A stretch of 64,000 nucleotides of DNA from Cinclus cinclus. Taxonomy: Eukaryota; Chordata; Aves; Passeriformes; Cinclidae. The translations under genes and the position numbers were made by a program. Positions 1-11,600 of the stretch are shown here, in pieces. Positions within the stretch are counted from its first letter, which is position 1; every line of letters starts with the position of its first letter. The notes below the pieces were generated by a model that was given only the letters and a program-made list of their open reading frames with translations, was not told the origin of the DNA and did no database searches. Location of the stretch: positions 21,694,204-21,758,203 of the forward strand of contig NC_085055.1 of assembly GCF_963662255.1 (NCBI RefSeq), read 5' to 3'.

Positions 1-1826
1 ATTTAATCAGCACAGTGAAACACTCGAGATAAAAACATCATCCCAGCTTGTAGCAAACACACCTGGAGGCACAGCTGGGTGCTGGGAGCAGCCCCTGAGT
101 GCTCCTGTCGGTTTGCAAACATGCTGGAGGCCAGACCTGTGACAGTCTGTGAGAGATACTAACTTCATCTCTCACACCACAACCAAAGCCATTTGTTTCC
201 CCATCAAATTTGGGAAACGACTAACAGCAAGTGAAGGCTTGGGTGACTCAAACAGAAACATGGCAGGTGATTTTCCCAACCACCTTGGTCAGTCTGCCTG
301 TTGAAGAACTCACACTAAATACCAAAGCTGAGCTTTGGAGCATGGCACTGGAGGAAAACTAGGCTTTTCCACATCTCCCTTCCCAAGCTGGTCCTGGGGC
401 ATCTCCATTCTCTGAAAAGGCCTGGCTCTCACATCTCCCATTAAGGCCACCACAAAAGGCTCACAGGTACCTCACCCAAGGCAAAGGAGGAACACAACTG
501 GATGTGGAACATTTCAAAGAGAGTCAAGAAGAGAAGGTAAATTCACCACTCTAGTAAAAAGCATTGCTGACAAACACCAAACAGCTCAAACCCTTACTTC
601 TGCCCTTTGCAGAAGAAAGATTAAATATTTTCTTTCCCCTAAGCTCTTTCAAACAGGACAAATCCTGATCATCCGAGCAGCAACGAGGAGTTAAGAGACA
701 GACAGCAAGGAAAGTCAGGATACTGAAGTGTGGTGCTTTCTTGAAGGCCTGGTGCAAAAAGTTCCAAGTTTTGCTATCAGCTCCCCGACCATCTCGGGAG
801 CAGGGCTGGACATGAAGAGACTTGAGCCCAGAGATTCTCCTCCTCTCTCGAAGGAGATCCAACCCCACCATCCACCACAGCAAAGTTTTCCTTCCCTTGC
901 ACGGCTCGGGAAAGCAAAGGGAAAGCAAACACATCTCTGCAAACACAAGTCCCAGATCAGGTGGTGCAAGTTCACTCCGCGGTCCCCAGGTGTGACACTG
1001 GATTCGAGGACGCTTTCAGACGCACCACCCTGACAACAACAACGGCACGAAGGCCAAAACAAGTCAGGGCAGCCCTGAGGAAGGACAGGAGCGACGGATC
1101 CCCGGCACACCCGTGCTCGGCGATGCGGAGGAGGAGCCCACGGTGCACAGAGAAGCGTTTGTTATTACAAAACAACACTTATCTCTGCGGAGGGGGTGGC
1201 AGCCGCTACTACGCTAAGGCTGGAGGTAAGCGAGTCCCAACACAAGTGCCAAACGCTGATTTTTACTTTACCCCGCACGGAACCAAAATCTCTACCACAA
1301 GCAGCTTTGCTAGAGCCCTCTATAAGGGTGATGAGCCGTTGAATCGCCTTCTCACCCCCCGAAAGGCACTCTCTTACCTCCAAGCTGCCTTCTCGCCCCT
1401 CAAGCCCTCATGGGGAGCGGGGCACAGCGACACCAGCCCTGTCACCGCTCCCCGCTCCGGTTCCTCCCCGCCCCGGGCAGACCCGACCCGGCGGCAGAGC
1501 TCCGAGCTTTCGAGGAACGACGGCAGCAGCGGGGATGGGGAGGGCAGGAGGGACTCGCCGCCCGGCTCCGGCCTGCGCTGGCCCACCCCAGCGGCCACAC
1601 GGCCACCGCCTTCCCTTGTGCCCCACCGGGGGGGCGGCCGGGCCCCAGAGGCCCGCGGCTCCCAACGCCGTGCTCAGGGCGGAAAGCGGCGCATTCCTCG
1701 CCGCCCGTCGGGAAGGCAGCACCGGGGAGCCGCGGGCCTCGAGCGGCCGCCGGGCCGGTCCGGGCCGGGGAATCCCGAGGGGAAGCGCGGCCGCCGCGCC
1801 GCGGGCAGGGCCCGCCCGGGACCCAC
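1..1826 (-). other. intron 1 of the ATG4B-type gene (partial)
   Basis: This stretch follows the donor at 1825-1826 on the minus strand and reaches the window edge without a further exon I can recognise. The part right of about 1400 is CpG-rich and belongs to the promoter island. The part left of about 960 is ordinary AT-balanced sequence with no repeat family that I can name. The long open frames here are products of high GC content, with no domain or splice support. Confidence 0.5.
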
Positions 1827-1836
1827 CTGCGTCCAT
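1827..1836 (-). CDS. ATG4B: ATG4B first coding exon (partial gene, rest lies left of the window)
   Basis: The minus strand reads ATG-GAC-GCA-G followed at once by the splice donor GTGGGT (donor GT at 1825-1826). Known vertebrate ATG4B proteins start Met-Asp-Ala-Ala, and a first coding exon ending after MDA plus one base fits. The exon lies in a CpG island head to head with THAP4, which is the human arrangement of ATG4B and THAP4. ATG4B is the cysteine protease that trims and delipidates ATG8/LC3 proteins in autophagy. Only ten coding bases are visible, so the call rests on the start codons, the donor and synteny rather than on protein similarity. The catalytic exons would lie beyond position 1. 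Confidence 0.65.
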
Positions 1837-2024
1837 GGCGGCCCCGCCGAGGCTGCGGCCGCCGCCGACACTCACGCCCGGCGCGGCCCTTGCGCGGCTG
1901 CTGGTGCGACGCGCAGCTCCCGGCCAATGCGAGCGCTGCTCGCCGCCGGGCTCCGCGCCGATTGGCTGTTGGTGGCTTCGTCACAGCTCGGCGCGCCGCG
2001 GCTCTCTCTGGGTACAAGGGAGCT

Positions 2025-2537
2025 GCCATGTTACCGTACGGAAAGGCAAAGCGGAGTGCAGGGAGGCAGCGGGCCGGCGGTGGAGCCGAGGCTGGGGCTG
2101 GAGGGCGGCGCGGAGTGTGAGGGCTCCGCTCTTTGCCTACAGCGCAGATGGGCGCGTCCCGTGACATGTATAACTAGAAATAATGTGATCAATGGGCGCT
2201 GCCATCATGTTGTACGGACCTGGCCCAGCCCCGCCCCTCATTCCCCGTAAAAGTAACCCTCTCCACTACACCCACTCCACTTGGAGACGCCTTTCACCGC
2301 TCTGTTACCACGGACGGAGCGGCTGGCGGGAGGTGGAGACCCAGCTGCGCCCGCGAGGCAAGCGAGAGGTGCCGGGAGCGAGCTCCCCCTTTCCCCACCT
2401 GCCCTGCGCCGTACGGCTGCACCTCGGCCAAAATGGCGGCGGCCATGTGGCGGCCGCCATGTTGTTCCGTACAGAAACCCCTTCCCCAGCGGCGAGGGGC
2501 GCTGGGGTGACCCCGGCTCCGCCATCTTGCCGTACGG
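2025..2537. promoter_or_regulatory. repeated composite element GCCATNTTR + CCGTACGG
   Basis: Four copies with one layout lie in the promoter: 2025-2041, 2201-2217, 2456-2474 and 2521-2537. Each begins with a YY1-like GCCAT core, and three of the four have GTACGG exactly at the end of a 17-bp block; the copy at 2456 has 2 extra bases and GTACAG. A lone CCGTACGG palindrome sits at 2409-2416, followed by an inverted YY1-like AAAATGGCGGC at about 2430. YY1 binding to GCCATnTTG is established; the binder of CCGTACGG is unknown to me. Confidence 0.6.
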
Positions 2538-2612
2538 CGGCGCGGCGGGGCCGGGGCCGGGGCGGGGGCCGGGGCGGGCCCGGCCGGCCGAAGGCGGCGG
2601 CAGCGGTCGGAG

Positions 2613-5600
2613 ATGGTGATCTGCTGCGCCGCCGCCAACTGCTCCAACCGGCAGGGCAAGGCGCGCTGCGGCGCCGTCTCCTTCCATAGGTAAGGGCGGC
2701 CCGCCTGGCCCGCCGCGAGTGCCGCGGACGGGCCACCCCCACCCCTGTCCCGATCCCCTATCCCGCTGCCCCCCGCCGGGCCCCCACGGCAGCGGCTGCC
2801 CTTTGTTTCCCTCAGGGGAAACCGGCTCGGGGCTCCCGGATCCTCCAGCCCCGGCCGGGCAGCGGAGCTCCCCTCGCCACGGGGCCTGGGCCCTGCCCGG
2901 CCTGTCCTCCTGAGCCTCCCCCGGTGTGTGCACCCGCGGCCCGTCCTGTACCTCATCCCTCGCTGGGGATGCGGCCGCCGCTGAGTCCCCGGGGTTAGTC
3001 CCTGTCTGGGAGTCCCATTGGAAACGGAACCTGGTTCCCCTGCTCAGGGGCTTTCTTCCGCTCCAGGTATTTCTACACCTAATTAAATGTTATTAAACAC
3101 ACCCGGTGTAAGCAGCACCCGGGTCACGGAGGCAGCGCTGGACAGCGTTTCGGCTGAGCTGGGTGTTTTGGCGGTGGTCGCATCCCCCTTCCTTGTGGAT
3201 AGGCTGTTCCTCGTGGGGTTGGTGAGCAGAATAATGGATCGATTGCTGATGAAAATGGAAACAACACCTTTTAGTCCTGCGCTTTTTGTGAAGTGGAGCT
3301 GTTGACGCAGCGAATGACTATCAAATATTTCAGCCTAAAGTGAAATAATTCTTAAATGAGTGTAATTTCATTCGTAAATGAGTGTAACTTACCAAAACAC
3401 ATCTTTCCCCACAATCTCCTAAACCTAGCTCTCGCCTTGGACTCGGTCATCTTAAAGGTCTTTTCCAGCCTCAACAGCTCTATCATTCTGTGGTTCTGAA
3501 ATTCTTCAAGTACCGACCCTTCTGATTTCCAAAATGTAGCTTATTTTTCAGTGAGTTTTGTCTGTTCCTTTTTTTAGATTCCCTCTGAAGGATTCAAAGC
3601 GCTTGATTCAGTGGCTGAAAGCTGTTCAGAGAGACAACTGGACTCCCACCAAGTATTCCTTTCTTTGCAGTGAGCACTTCACCAAAGACAGTTTTTTCAA
3701 GCGTCTGGAAGACCGGCATCGGTCGCTGAAGCCCACCGCTGTCCCTACCATCTTCCAGCTTGTGGAGAAGAAACACAACAAGCTGGATTATGTCAGGAGC
3801 CGAAGGAAAATAGCCAGGAAGGTGCCGGTGCGGGATGGGGAGGCCCTGCGGGAAGGAGGCGGTGAGGTAGCGCAGAAGGCCTCGTCTTCTGGCCAGGACT
3901 TCATGGTGACGCAAGGGACGAAAGAGATGGAGGAGGCCACTCTGCAAGAGGAAATAGGATCAGTGTCCAAGGAGGAAGAGGATCTCCACAGCCAGCTGGA
4001 TGGCCCTCGGAGAAGGACGTTAGGGGATCATTTGGGTGCGAAGCCTGGAGTGCAGAAAAAGCCTGAGAGGTCTCCTGTGGAGGACTGTGCCAGGGGCAGC
4101 TGTGCGGGAAGCTGGGGGGCAGACCGGAGCGGCGTGTCGGTGGACGACTTCACCCCTCCTGCCTCTGGTGCTTGCAAGTTCATCGGCTCGCTCCACTCGT
4201 ACAGCTTTTCCTCCAAGCATGCCAGGGAGAGGCCGACTCTCCCCAAAGAGCAGCTAGAAAGGAAAAGGCCAAAGAGAGACGTGGAGCCGAGCTGCAGCAG
4301 TCACCTCTTGGGACACGACAAGGCCGTCGCAGAAGTGTCCCCGACGTCATCCCTCACCGCGACCCCCCAGAAACCCTCGCAGGGTCTGTCGGCGTCCCCG
4401 GCTGACCTGACCCCCCGGCCCGCCACCGAGGCCGTGGTGGGGCGGAAGGGGGACACGGACGCCAACCCCATGTCCATCAACGAGGTGATCATGTCGGCCT
4501 CGGGGGCCTGCAAGCTCATCGACTCCCTGCACTCGTACTGCTTCTCCTCCAGGCAGAGCAAGAGCCAGGTGTGCTGCTTGCGGGAGCAGGTGGAGAAGAA
4601 GAACGGAGAGCTGAAACTTCTGAGGCAGAGGATCAGCCGCTCTGACAGCCAAGTCAGGAAGCTGAAGGAGAAGCTGGATGAGATGAAGCGCAACAGTTTC
4701 CCTTACTTGAACAGCTTGATATCCCAGGACTGTGGTCAGTATTCTCCGGGGTGCTGCACTCTGAGGTGGAATTCCCTGTTTTCTCAGGGGCTGTTTAAGC
4801 TGTAGGCTGTAAAGTTGTGATGGGGAAAAGGTATTGTCTTGGTTTGGAAGACAGGTGTCTGCTGAGGAAGGCAAGAGCAATTATTACAATTTTGAAATTA
4901 AGAAGTTCTCAGGCAAAAATATGGGAATAGGAATAACAGTTCCTTACCAGGAAAATTAAAATACAGTAATACAAAACAACAGAGCGCTGACAGAGTCAGA
5001 ATCCAAGCTGACACCCCATCAGTCAGTCAGGGTGTTGGCAGCAATCCCATTGAATGGTGGCTGTACTCCTGCAGTGACAGATGTGGTTCTGTTGGAGCAG
5101 TGCTCCTGGAGAAGGTGCAGTTTTCCTCTGAAGGTCCAGTGATGATGTACAAGGGTCTGGTTTTCCTCTGGAACCCAGTGGAAAAAGGCTGCCCTGATGC
5201 TCCGAATCTCAGATTTTATCTAGGTAGGAAATGCTTGGCTCTTCCCCCTGGGTGGAGCATCTCCCAGTGGGATGTTGGAATTTTATCAGCCATGCAATGG
5301 GACTCAGTGGCCCATTAACAGGAGATCTCTTCCTGGAGGAAGGGTGGGTTGTGGAAAAGATGGTGATAGAATGCACACCACTGGTTACATCCTGCTTTGC
5401 AAGCCAAGACAGGTATGGGTAAGGGTTGGAGAAGTAGAGCTTGTGTAAGACCGATGGATGCAGATTTCAGTGGGCACACAAGTTAATTCTTATATCCCTA
5501 ACCTTTCCAAGATAAGGAATGGGAATTTAGGTTGTGGTGTTGCAAGCGACTCTTTTGATGAATTTATTTTCTTTCTGGATTATTTTAACTTGTTTGTGAC

Positions 5601-8600
5601 TCAGTGGCTCTAGTTAGGATTTTCCTTCTTCCTTTGGAGAGTGCCTGTGATCTTTTTTCTGGTGTGTTAATGAGTTGTCCTAGCAGCAGGTATCTGGGAA
5701 AGCTGTTACTGTCTTCAGTGGAATAAGAAATAGTTTTGATATTGGATTTCATATTCTGCACACAGTACTCAGGATACAGGAAATATAAGCAAGGTGGGAG
5801 GTATCAAATATGACAATGTCATGATGCACATTGAGGTCACCATTTGTGAGCAAATGTCTGTGTTTGCTTTGATCCTTTCTTTCCTTGGAAGGCAGAAGAA
5901 ATTGGGTTAGGGTATTTAGTATCAGTATTCTGGTAAGCAGTGTGATTTTTCTCATTTTTCCCAAGATTAGTGTTTTTATATCTATGTATGTCTTTGAGAA
6001 GTGAAAATGTTATGTTCTTATAGAAGATATTCTTAATATATGAGCTACATGCTCTATTTTATAAGGGAAAATGTAATTTTTCATAATGAATTGACCAATT
6101 CATTACCCATTCTGCCATCTTTTATCAACAAAACTGGAGATCAGCATGTGAAAATGAACCATTTCAGCAATTGTAGCTTGGCATGATGGGAAGTTTATAA
6201 GGAACCCTTTGGCTGGGAACTTTTTTAAAGGGTTTGTTTGTGGCTGTTTTTTTTTTTTAGCTTTATCTTGGTGCTCTTCTCTTTTGGACTCTCTTTTGTG
6301 TGTTCATAGTAATAGTTTATGGCAGTGAAAATAGCTGATGAAATGCAGCCAGATGCTACCAGTCAGAGTCTGGTTCATGCCCAGACACTGAGCTTTACTG
6401 TAATACAAAGCTAGGTTAAGAAAGGCTTTTCATATTCATAAAAATAGAGTCAGGTAACACATTAGGTTAATAATAGTCTTTATTAGTAGCCATGTCTCAG
6501 TTGTCCCAGCTCATCTGATGTGTGGTTGAAGTGGTTTAGCTGTGAACCTGAGCCTGCATATTTTTTTCTGCTAAAGGCACTTCTTTGGGTATAAGTACCT
6601 GACTGGACTGACCGTGCAGGTTCTTACTTGTCTGCATCACTTATGTTCAGCTGTTCCACAAAATCCCGAGCACAAAAAATGAACTTTAGGCCCACACCCA
6701 CTCAGCAGAACTTCATTTCGGAGCTAGTTCTCACATACTTTCCTCTGATGAGACAAATAAATTTCTGCTGGCTGTATCCAAGCTGCAGCAGGCTGGGAAG
6801 AGCAGGTTTCTGCAGGAGTGCTGCACAGCACTGCCTGCTAGCCGTGCTTGAGGCCAGGTGACTCAGGCTGGGCAAGTGGCTCCCACCTCTAACTGTAAGG
6901 ATGTGCTGGAGTGGTGTTTCCCAACCTGTCTTACCAGGGGGATTGACTGGTTTAGGAGAAGCTCCAGGATGTCTCCAGCACAGCACAGCTGCCATGGTGG
7001 CCTTTTCCATCTGAACTTTGAATTTAGGTGTTTGTTTGGTAGGAGAGTATTTCCTTCTGTTTCATTGGTCCATGGACCAATGGCTGAGGAATGCTGTTGG
7101 TGGATAAGCATAGTTGGGCATGGTGTAGCAGGCAGGAGAAGGTTAGATGTGGCTTCTGGAGGGTGACAGGATGCACTGGGAGAAATGAGGGAGAGCCAGT
7201 AAGCAACCAGGGATGTGTCCTGGGGAAGGCATGGCTGTTCTAACAACACTGTCCTCTGCTACCCAAGTGCTGTCTGACCATCTTGTTGTGCATGAAGGTC
7301 TCACAGCTCTGCTCCATCAGCTGTGCTCGCTCATCCCAGCAGCTCCTTCCACAGCATCACCTCCACTTACTGTGCCCCAGTTTGGTCTGGTTGTAAAACT
7401 ACATCTCCCAGCAGGCAGCAGGATCAGTGTCTTACCCAAAAATGAGCTCACTTCCCTTATAGCCATCTTGGCACCCTGCGCAAAGCACTTTCTGGGGGGG
7501 GGGAGGGGGCTCCAGGTAGAGCAAATATCAAAATTTCTGCGAGTATGGCTGGGTGTGGAGCAAACACAGGTAGGACTCTATGGGGTTTGAATTTCTGTGT
7601 TTATCAGAGAGGTTAAACTCTTGGAATTCAGCTTCTTGGGCGTATGAGGAGCCTCTTCCATGCTGCGTTGTTGTTTTCATGAAGGTCATGTTAAAGGCAG
7701 GAGAGTTTGCAAAATGAGTTCATGTGGAAAATGGTTAGAACTGTGCTAGGAATCTGTGGAAAATCTGGCTTGGATTTGTCTTTGAATATTTACGCAAAGC
7801 TGGTGTAGAAATGGGGTCATTTGCACTGCTTTTTGCATGCAAATGAGACATAGTTGGTGAACTTTGGGGCAAGCAGAAGGATGGAGCACTTTTATTTCGT
7901 GGTTTGCTGCTGAGGTGGAGTCCTGAGGCCTGGTCTGTGGCGTTGCCACCCATCATGGTGGCAACAGATTTCAGTCATGTTGAAGAAAACAAATAGCAAA
8001 ATCCCATTCCTCACTGGCAGTGAGAAGTGGAGTTGTGCATGGTTAAAGGTGCTGTGCCTTCACCTGTCTGAGAAGGACTGGACCAGCAATGGGGCTGATG
8101 TCCAGTTCAGCTTGAAAATGAATTGTGTCTAATGGGTCACAGAGATGTGCTGTCAGGAAAATTGCCTCCACCAGGGCAGGCACTGCTAGCCTGGCAGTTG
8201 CATGTTAACTTGGAGCTAGATTTTGGAAGAAAACTGCTTTTATTCTGAGACAGCAGGTGCTGCTTGTGATTTTTTTTTTTTTTTTGTGCCCTATCTGGGA
8301 TGGGAACAGCCAGGGTAGAAAACTGGTCCTTAGGGTGGGCATTGCAGAGAACAAGGGAGCTATAAAGTAAAGTGAGTGTGAGATAAGGAACAGGAATGTG
8401 TGTGCATATGCCAAGAGTGGGGCTGAATCCATGGCAGAAGCTATCTTGACAGAGGGTGGGTACGACTTCACTGTGGCCTGACCACTTGGGTGGGAGTTGA
8501 ATTGTTTTGTGCTCAGCTTGGGAGCAAGCAGTGTGCAGGTACACCAGCTCTGGGACTTGGCTGAGGAAGGTGGCTCTTTGACCTCCCCCTTGGAGAGAAA

Positions 8601-11600
8601 GGCAGTTGGAAAAGAGGAAATTACTTTTTGCACTGCTGTTGGGCTTTTTTATTTTCAGTGGGATGCTCTTGTTCTTTCCAGGTTTGTTTTTTTTGGGGTT
8701 TTTTTGGAGGTTTTTTGTTGTTTTGTTTTTTTTTTTTTTTTGCCTAATAGTCTATAGAGTTTGTGCATTAAGCATTAAATTTAGCAGCGAGTTGGCAATG
8801 ACTCACAACAAAAGCCCAGCTTGCAGCTAGGAAGCAATGAAACAGCAAACTAAGGAAAACTCAAGAGAAAGGCTGAGCTCAGGTAGGGTGTTTGGTTTTT
8901 CATAATAGAGTATAATTTTAAAAATATTTTCTCTGTGTTTTGTAAAGCAGAACTCTGACAGTGGCTACAGGCACTGGAGCATTACCACCTTGGCACTTGG
9001 CTATGAAATTAATTATTTGGTCTATAGCATGAACATTTGTGAATTAACCACATTGCCAACTTTTGGAGCAGAGATGGGATGATCTGTTCTACAGCTGATC
9101 TGCTGACACCTGGTGAGATGCATCTGTCTTGGGGAAGAAAGAGTTCTAGCACAGGAGCTGGTAGGGCTTGTTGATAGGGCCTTAAACTAGCTGGGAAAGG
9201 GACAAAGCCAGGGTCACCAGTGATGGGCAATGGGCTGGAGTGCCTAACCTTGAGGAAAGGAGCACTAGTGGGATCCCTCAATCTGCTTCACCAGGTGTTG
9301 GCTACAATGTACCCCCCCCAGAAATGTCTCTGCATTAATACACCCAGCCTGAGGGACCAGTGAGCAGCTCAAAGCTTTGGCCCATACCCAGAGATCATCA
9401 TTGGCATAAATGAAACCTGGTGGGAGTCTTTCCTGTGGCTGGAGTGCCCTGATGGATAGCTCCAGGCTCTTCAGGAGGGCTAGACAGGGCAGGAGAGGCA
9501 GAGGGAAGGCATGTATGTAGTAGAAGGGTTGGAGTGTCTGGAGCTCCCAATTGGCAGTGGCACAGTTGAGAGCCTTTGGATAATCAAGGGGCAAACAAAT
9601 AATGCAGATTTCACTGTGGGAGTCTACTCTGGACCTCCCAGACAGGACGATGACACTGACAAATTATTCCTTGAGGAGCTGAGGGAGCAAGTCAGCTGCC
9701 CCAGGGGATTTCAACCTGACAGAAATTAACTGGAAGCATCACACAGCTGCTACAACCCGGGCCAGAAGGCTCCTAAAACATCTGCATGACAACGTTGTGG
9801 ATCAGGTCCTCAGGGAAGGATGGTCTTGATCTCCTGCTTGTCATCAGAGAGGATCTCATGAGCAAAGTGACCACTGGGGCCAGCTTGGCCACAGCGACCA
9901 CAGAGCCATTGAGTTTAAAATTTCTGGTGACAGGAGGAAAAGTGCCAGAAAAACCTCAGCTCTGGCTGTGAGGAGAGCAGACCTCAGGCTGCTTAGGGAA
10001 ATAGTGAGTAAGGTCCCCTGGGAAATGTTTTTGCAGGTGCTGGGGTCCATCAGTGCTGGTCACCTTTAAACATCATCTCCTGAGGGCACAGGAACAGCAA
10101 TTCCTAAATGTCAGAGGTCAAACAGGTGAGGCAGAAGGCTGACTTGGCTGACCAGGGATTTCTCTTGGAAATAAGATGGAAAAGGAAGGTGGGTGATGAG
10201 TGGAAGCAAGGTCAAGTGATGTGGGAAGAACACAGAGATGCTGCTCCCCACTGTTGGCAGGAAATTCATGCATGCAAAATTCATTGGAGTTGAAGCTGCC
10301 AGAACTGCGGAGAATAATAAAAATATTTTTTAAAAATATACAAATGGCAAAAAGTAGTTTAGAAATAACAGTACCCCCTTGCAGGATGAGGATGGTCACC
10401 TCACAAACAGGGACAAGGCAAAGGTGTTTAATGTTTTCTTTGTCTTCAAATGGATGATGGATCTCAGTGCTGTGAGCTGGAGAACCATGACTGTGAGAAT
10501 GAGCAGCTCCCAGCTGACCTAGAAGTTGTGCAGGATCAGCTGCTCCAGCAGGATCCCTGCAAATCTGTGGAGCCTGATGGGATTAACCCAAGAATCCTCA
10601 GGGAGCTGCTGATGTCATTACAATGCCTCTCTCAATGATTGTTTTTTGAGCAGTCTTGGGAATCCACAGAGGTTGACTGGAAGCTGGTGTGTGTTGTTCT
10701 GATTTTTAAGGAGAGCTCCAGAGACAACATACCTGTCAGTCCAAATTCAGTGCCTGGTAAAATCATGGAAAAGGTTATTCTGGGAAGTATTAAAAAACAC
10801 CTAGAGGACAGTGCAGACATCAGTCACAGCCAGCACAGCTTCCTGAGGAGAAAGTCCTGGTTGTCAAACCTGATTTCCTTCTGTGACAGGGTAACCTGCC
10901 TGGTTGATCCAGGAAAACTGGGAGGTAGAATCTTTATGGACTGCAGCAAAGCTTTTGATACTGTCTCTTACAGGATCCTTCTGGACAAAATGTCCATCCC
11001 CCAGCTGGATAACTGTGTTATGGGTGAAGAGCTGGCTCATGGGTAGGGCACAACAGGTGACAGTGACTGGGGTGACACCAGACTAGCACTGGTCACTGGT
11101 GGGATTCCACAGGTCTCCATCCTCAGCCCTATTGTCTTCAACATCCTCATTGACAACTTGGACACAGGACTTGAAGGAATACTAAGTGAGTTCCCAGCCA
11201 TCACCAAGCTGGGAGGAGCTGTCACCTCCCTCAAGGGCAGGGAGACCTTGACAAATCAGAGATGGTCACCAGCTGCATGGGGTTTCAAAAGGGCAAGTGC
11301 TGGATTCTGCACCTAGGACAGGACAGCCCTGGCTATGTGTATGGACTGGCTTAGGGTTAGGGCTGGAGACCAGCTGTGGGAAGGGACCTGGGTGTCTTGG
11401 TCCATGGCAAGTTAAATATGAGTAACCAGTGTCCTGGCAGCCAGGAGGGACATCCCTGGTCCTGGAGGGATCAGGCCCAGCATTACTAGGTGGGCCAGGG
11501 AGGGGATTGGCCTGCTCTGCTCTGTGCTGGGGCAGCCTCACCTCAAGGCCTGGGGACAGGTTGGGGCACCACAGTATAAAACAGACATTAAGATATTGGA

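Larger units (their letters stand above)
1400..2960. promoter_or_regulatory. CpG island and bidirectional promoter of ATG4B (-) and THAP4 (+)
   Basis: The region is very GC- and CpG-rich and contains both start codons (1836 on minus, 2613 on plus), 777 bp apart and pointing away from each other. It has no TATA box at a useful place, as expected for housekeeping promoters. It holds YY1-like GCCATnTTG / AAnATGGCGGC sites and repeated CCGTACGG palindromes, described separately. The exact transcription starts cannot be read from the sequence. Confidence 0.75.

Noticed and set aside
961..2250. 429-codon plus-strand open frame (with 1442-2167 on minus) in the promoter island
   Set aside because: It spans a CpG island with low-complexity Ala/Arg/Pro content in all frames; no domain, and it overlaps the ATG4B first exon and both promoters.
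4735..4805. Read-through of THAP4 exon 2 into intron 2 giving a short isoform
   Set aside because: The frame closes at 4803-4805 but there is no nearby poly(A) signal, and the donor at 4735 fits the phase of the nitrobindin exons.
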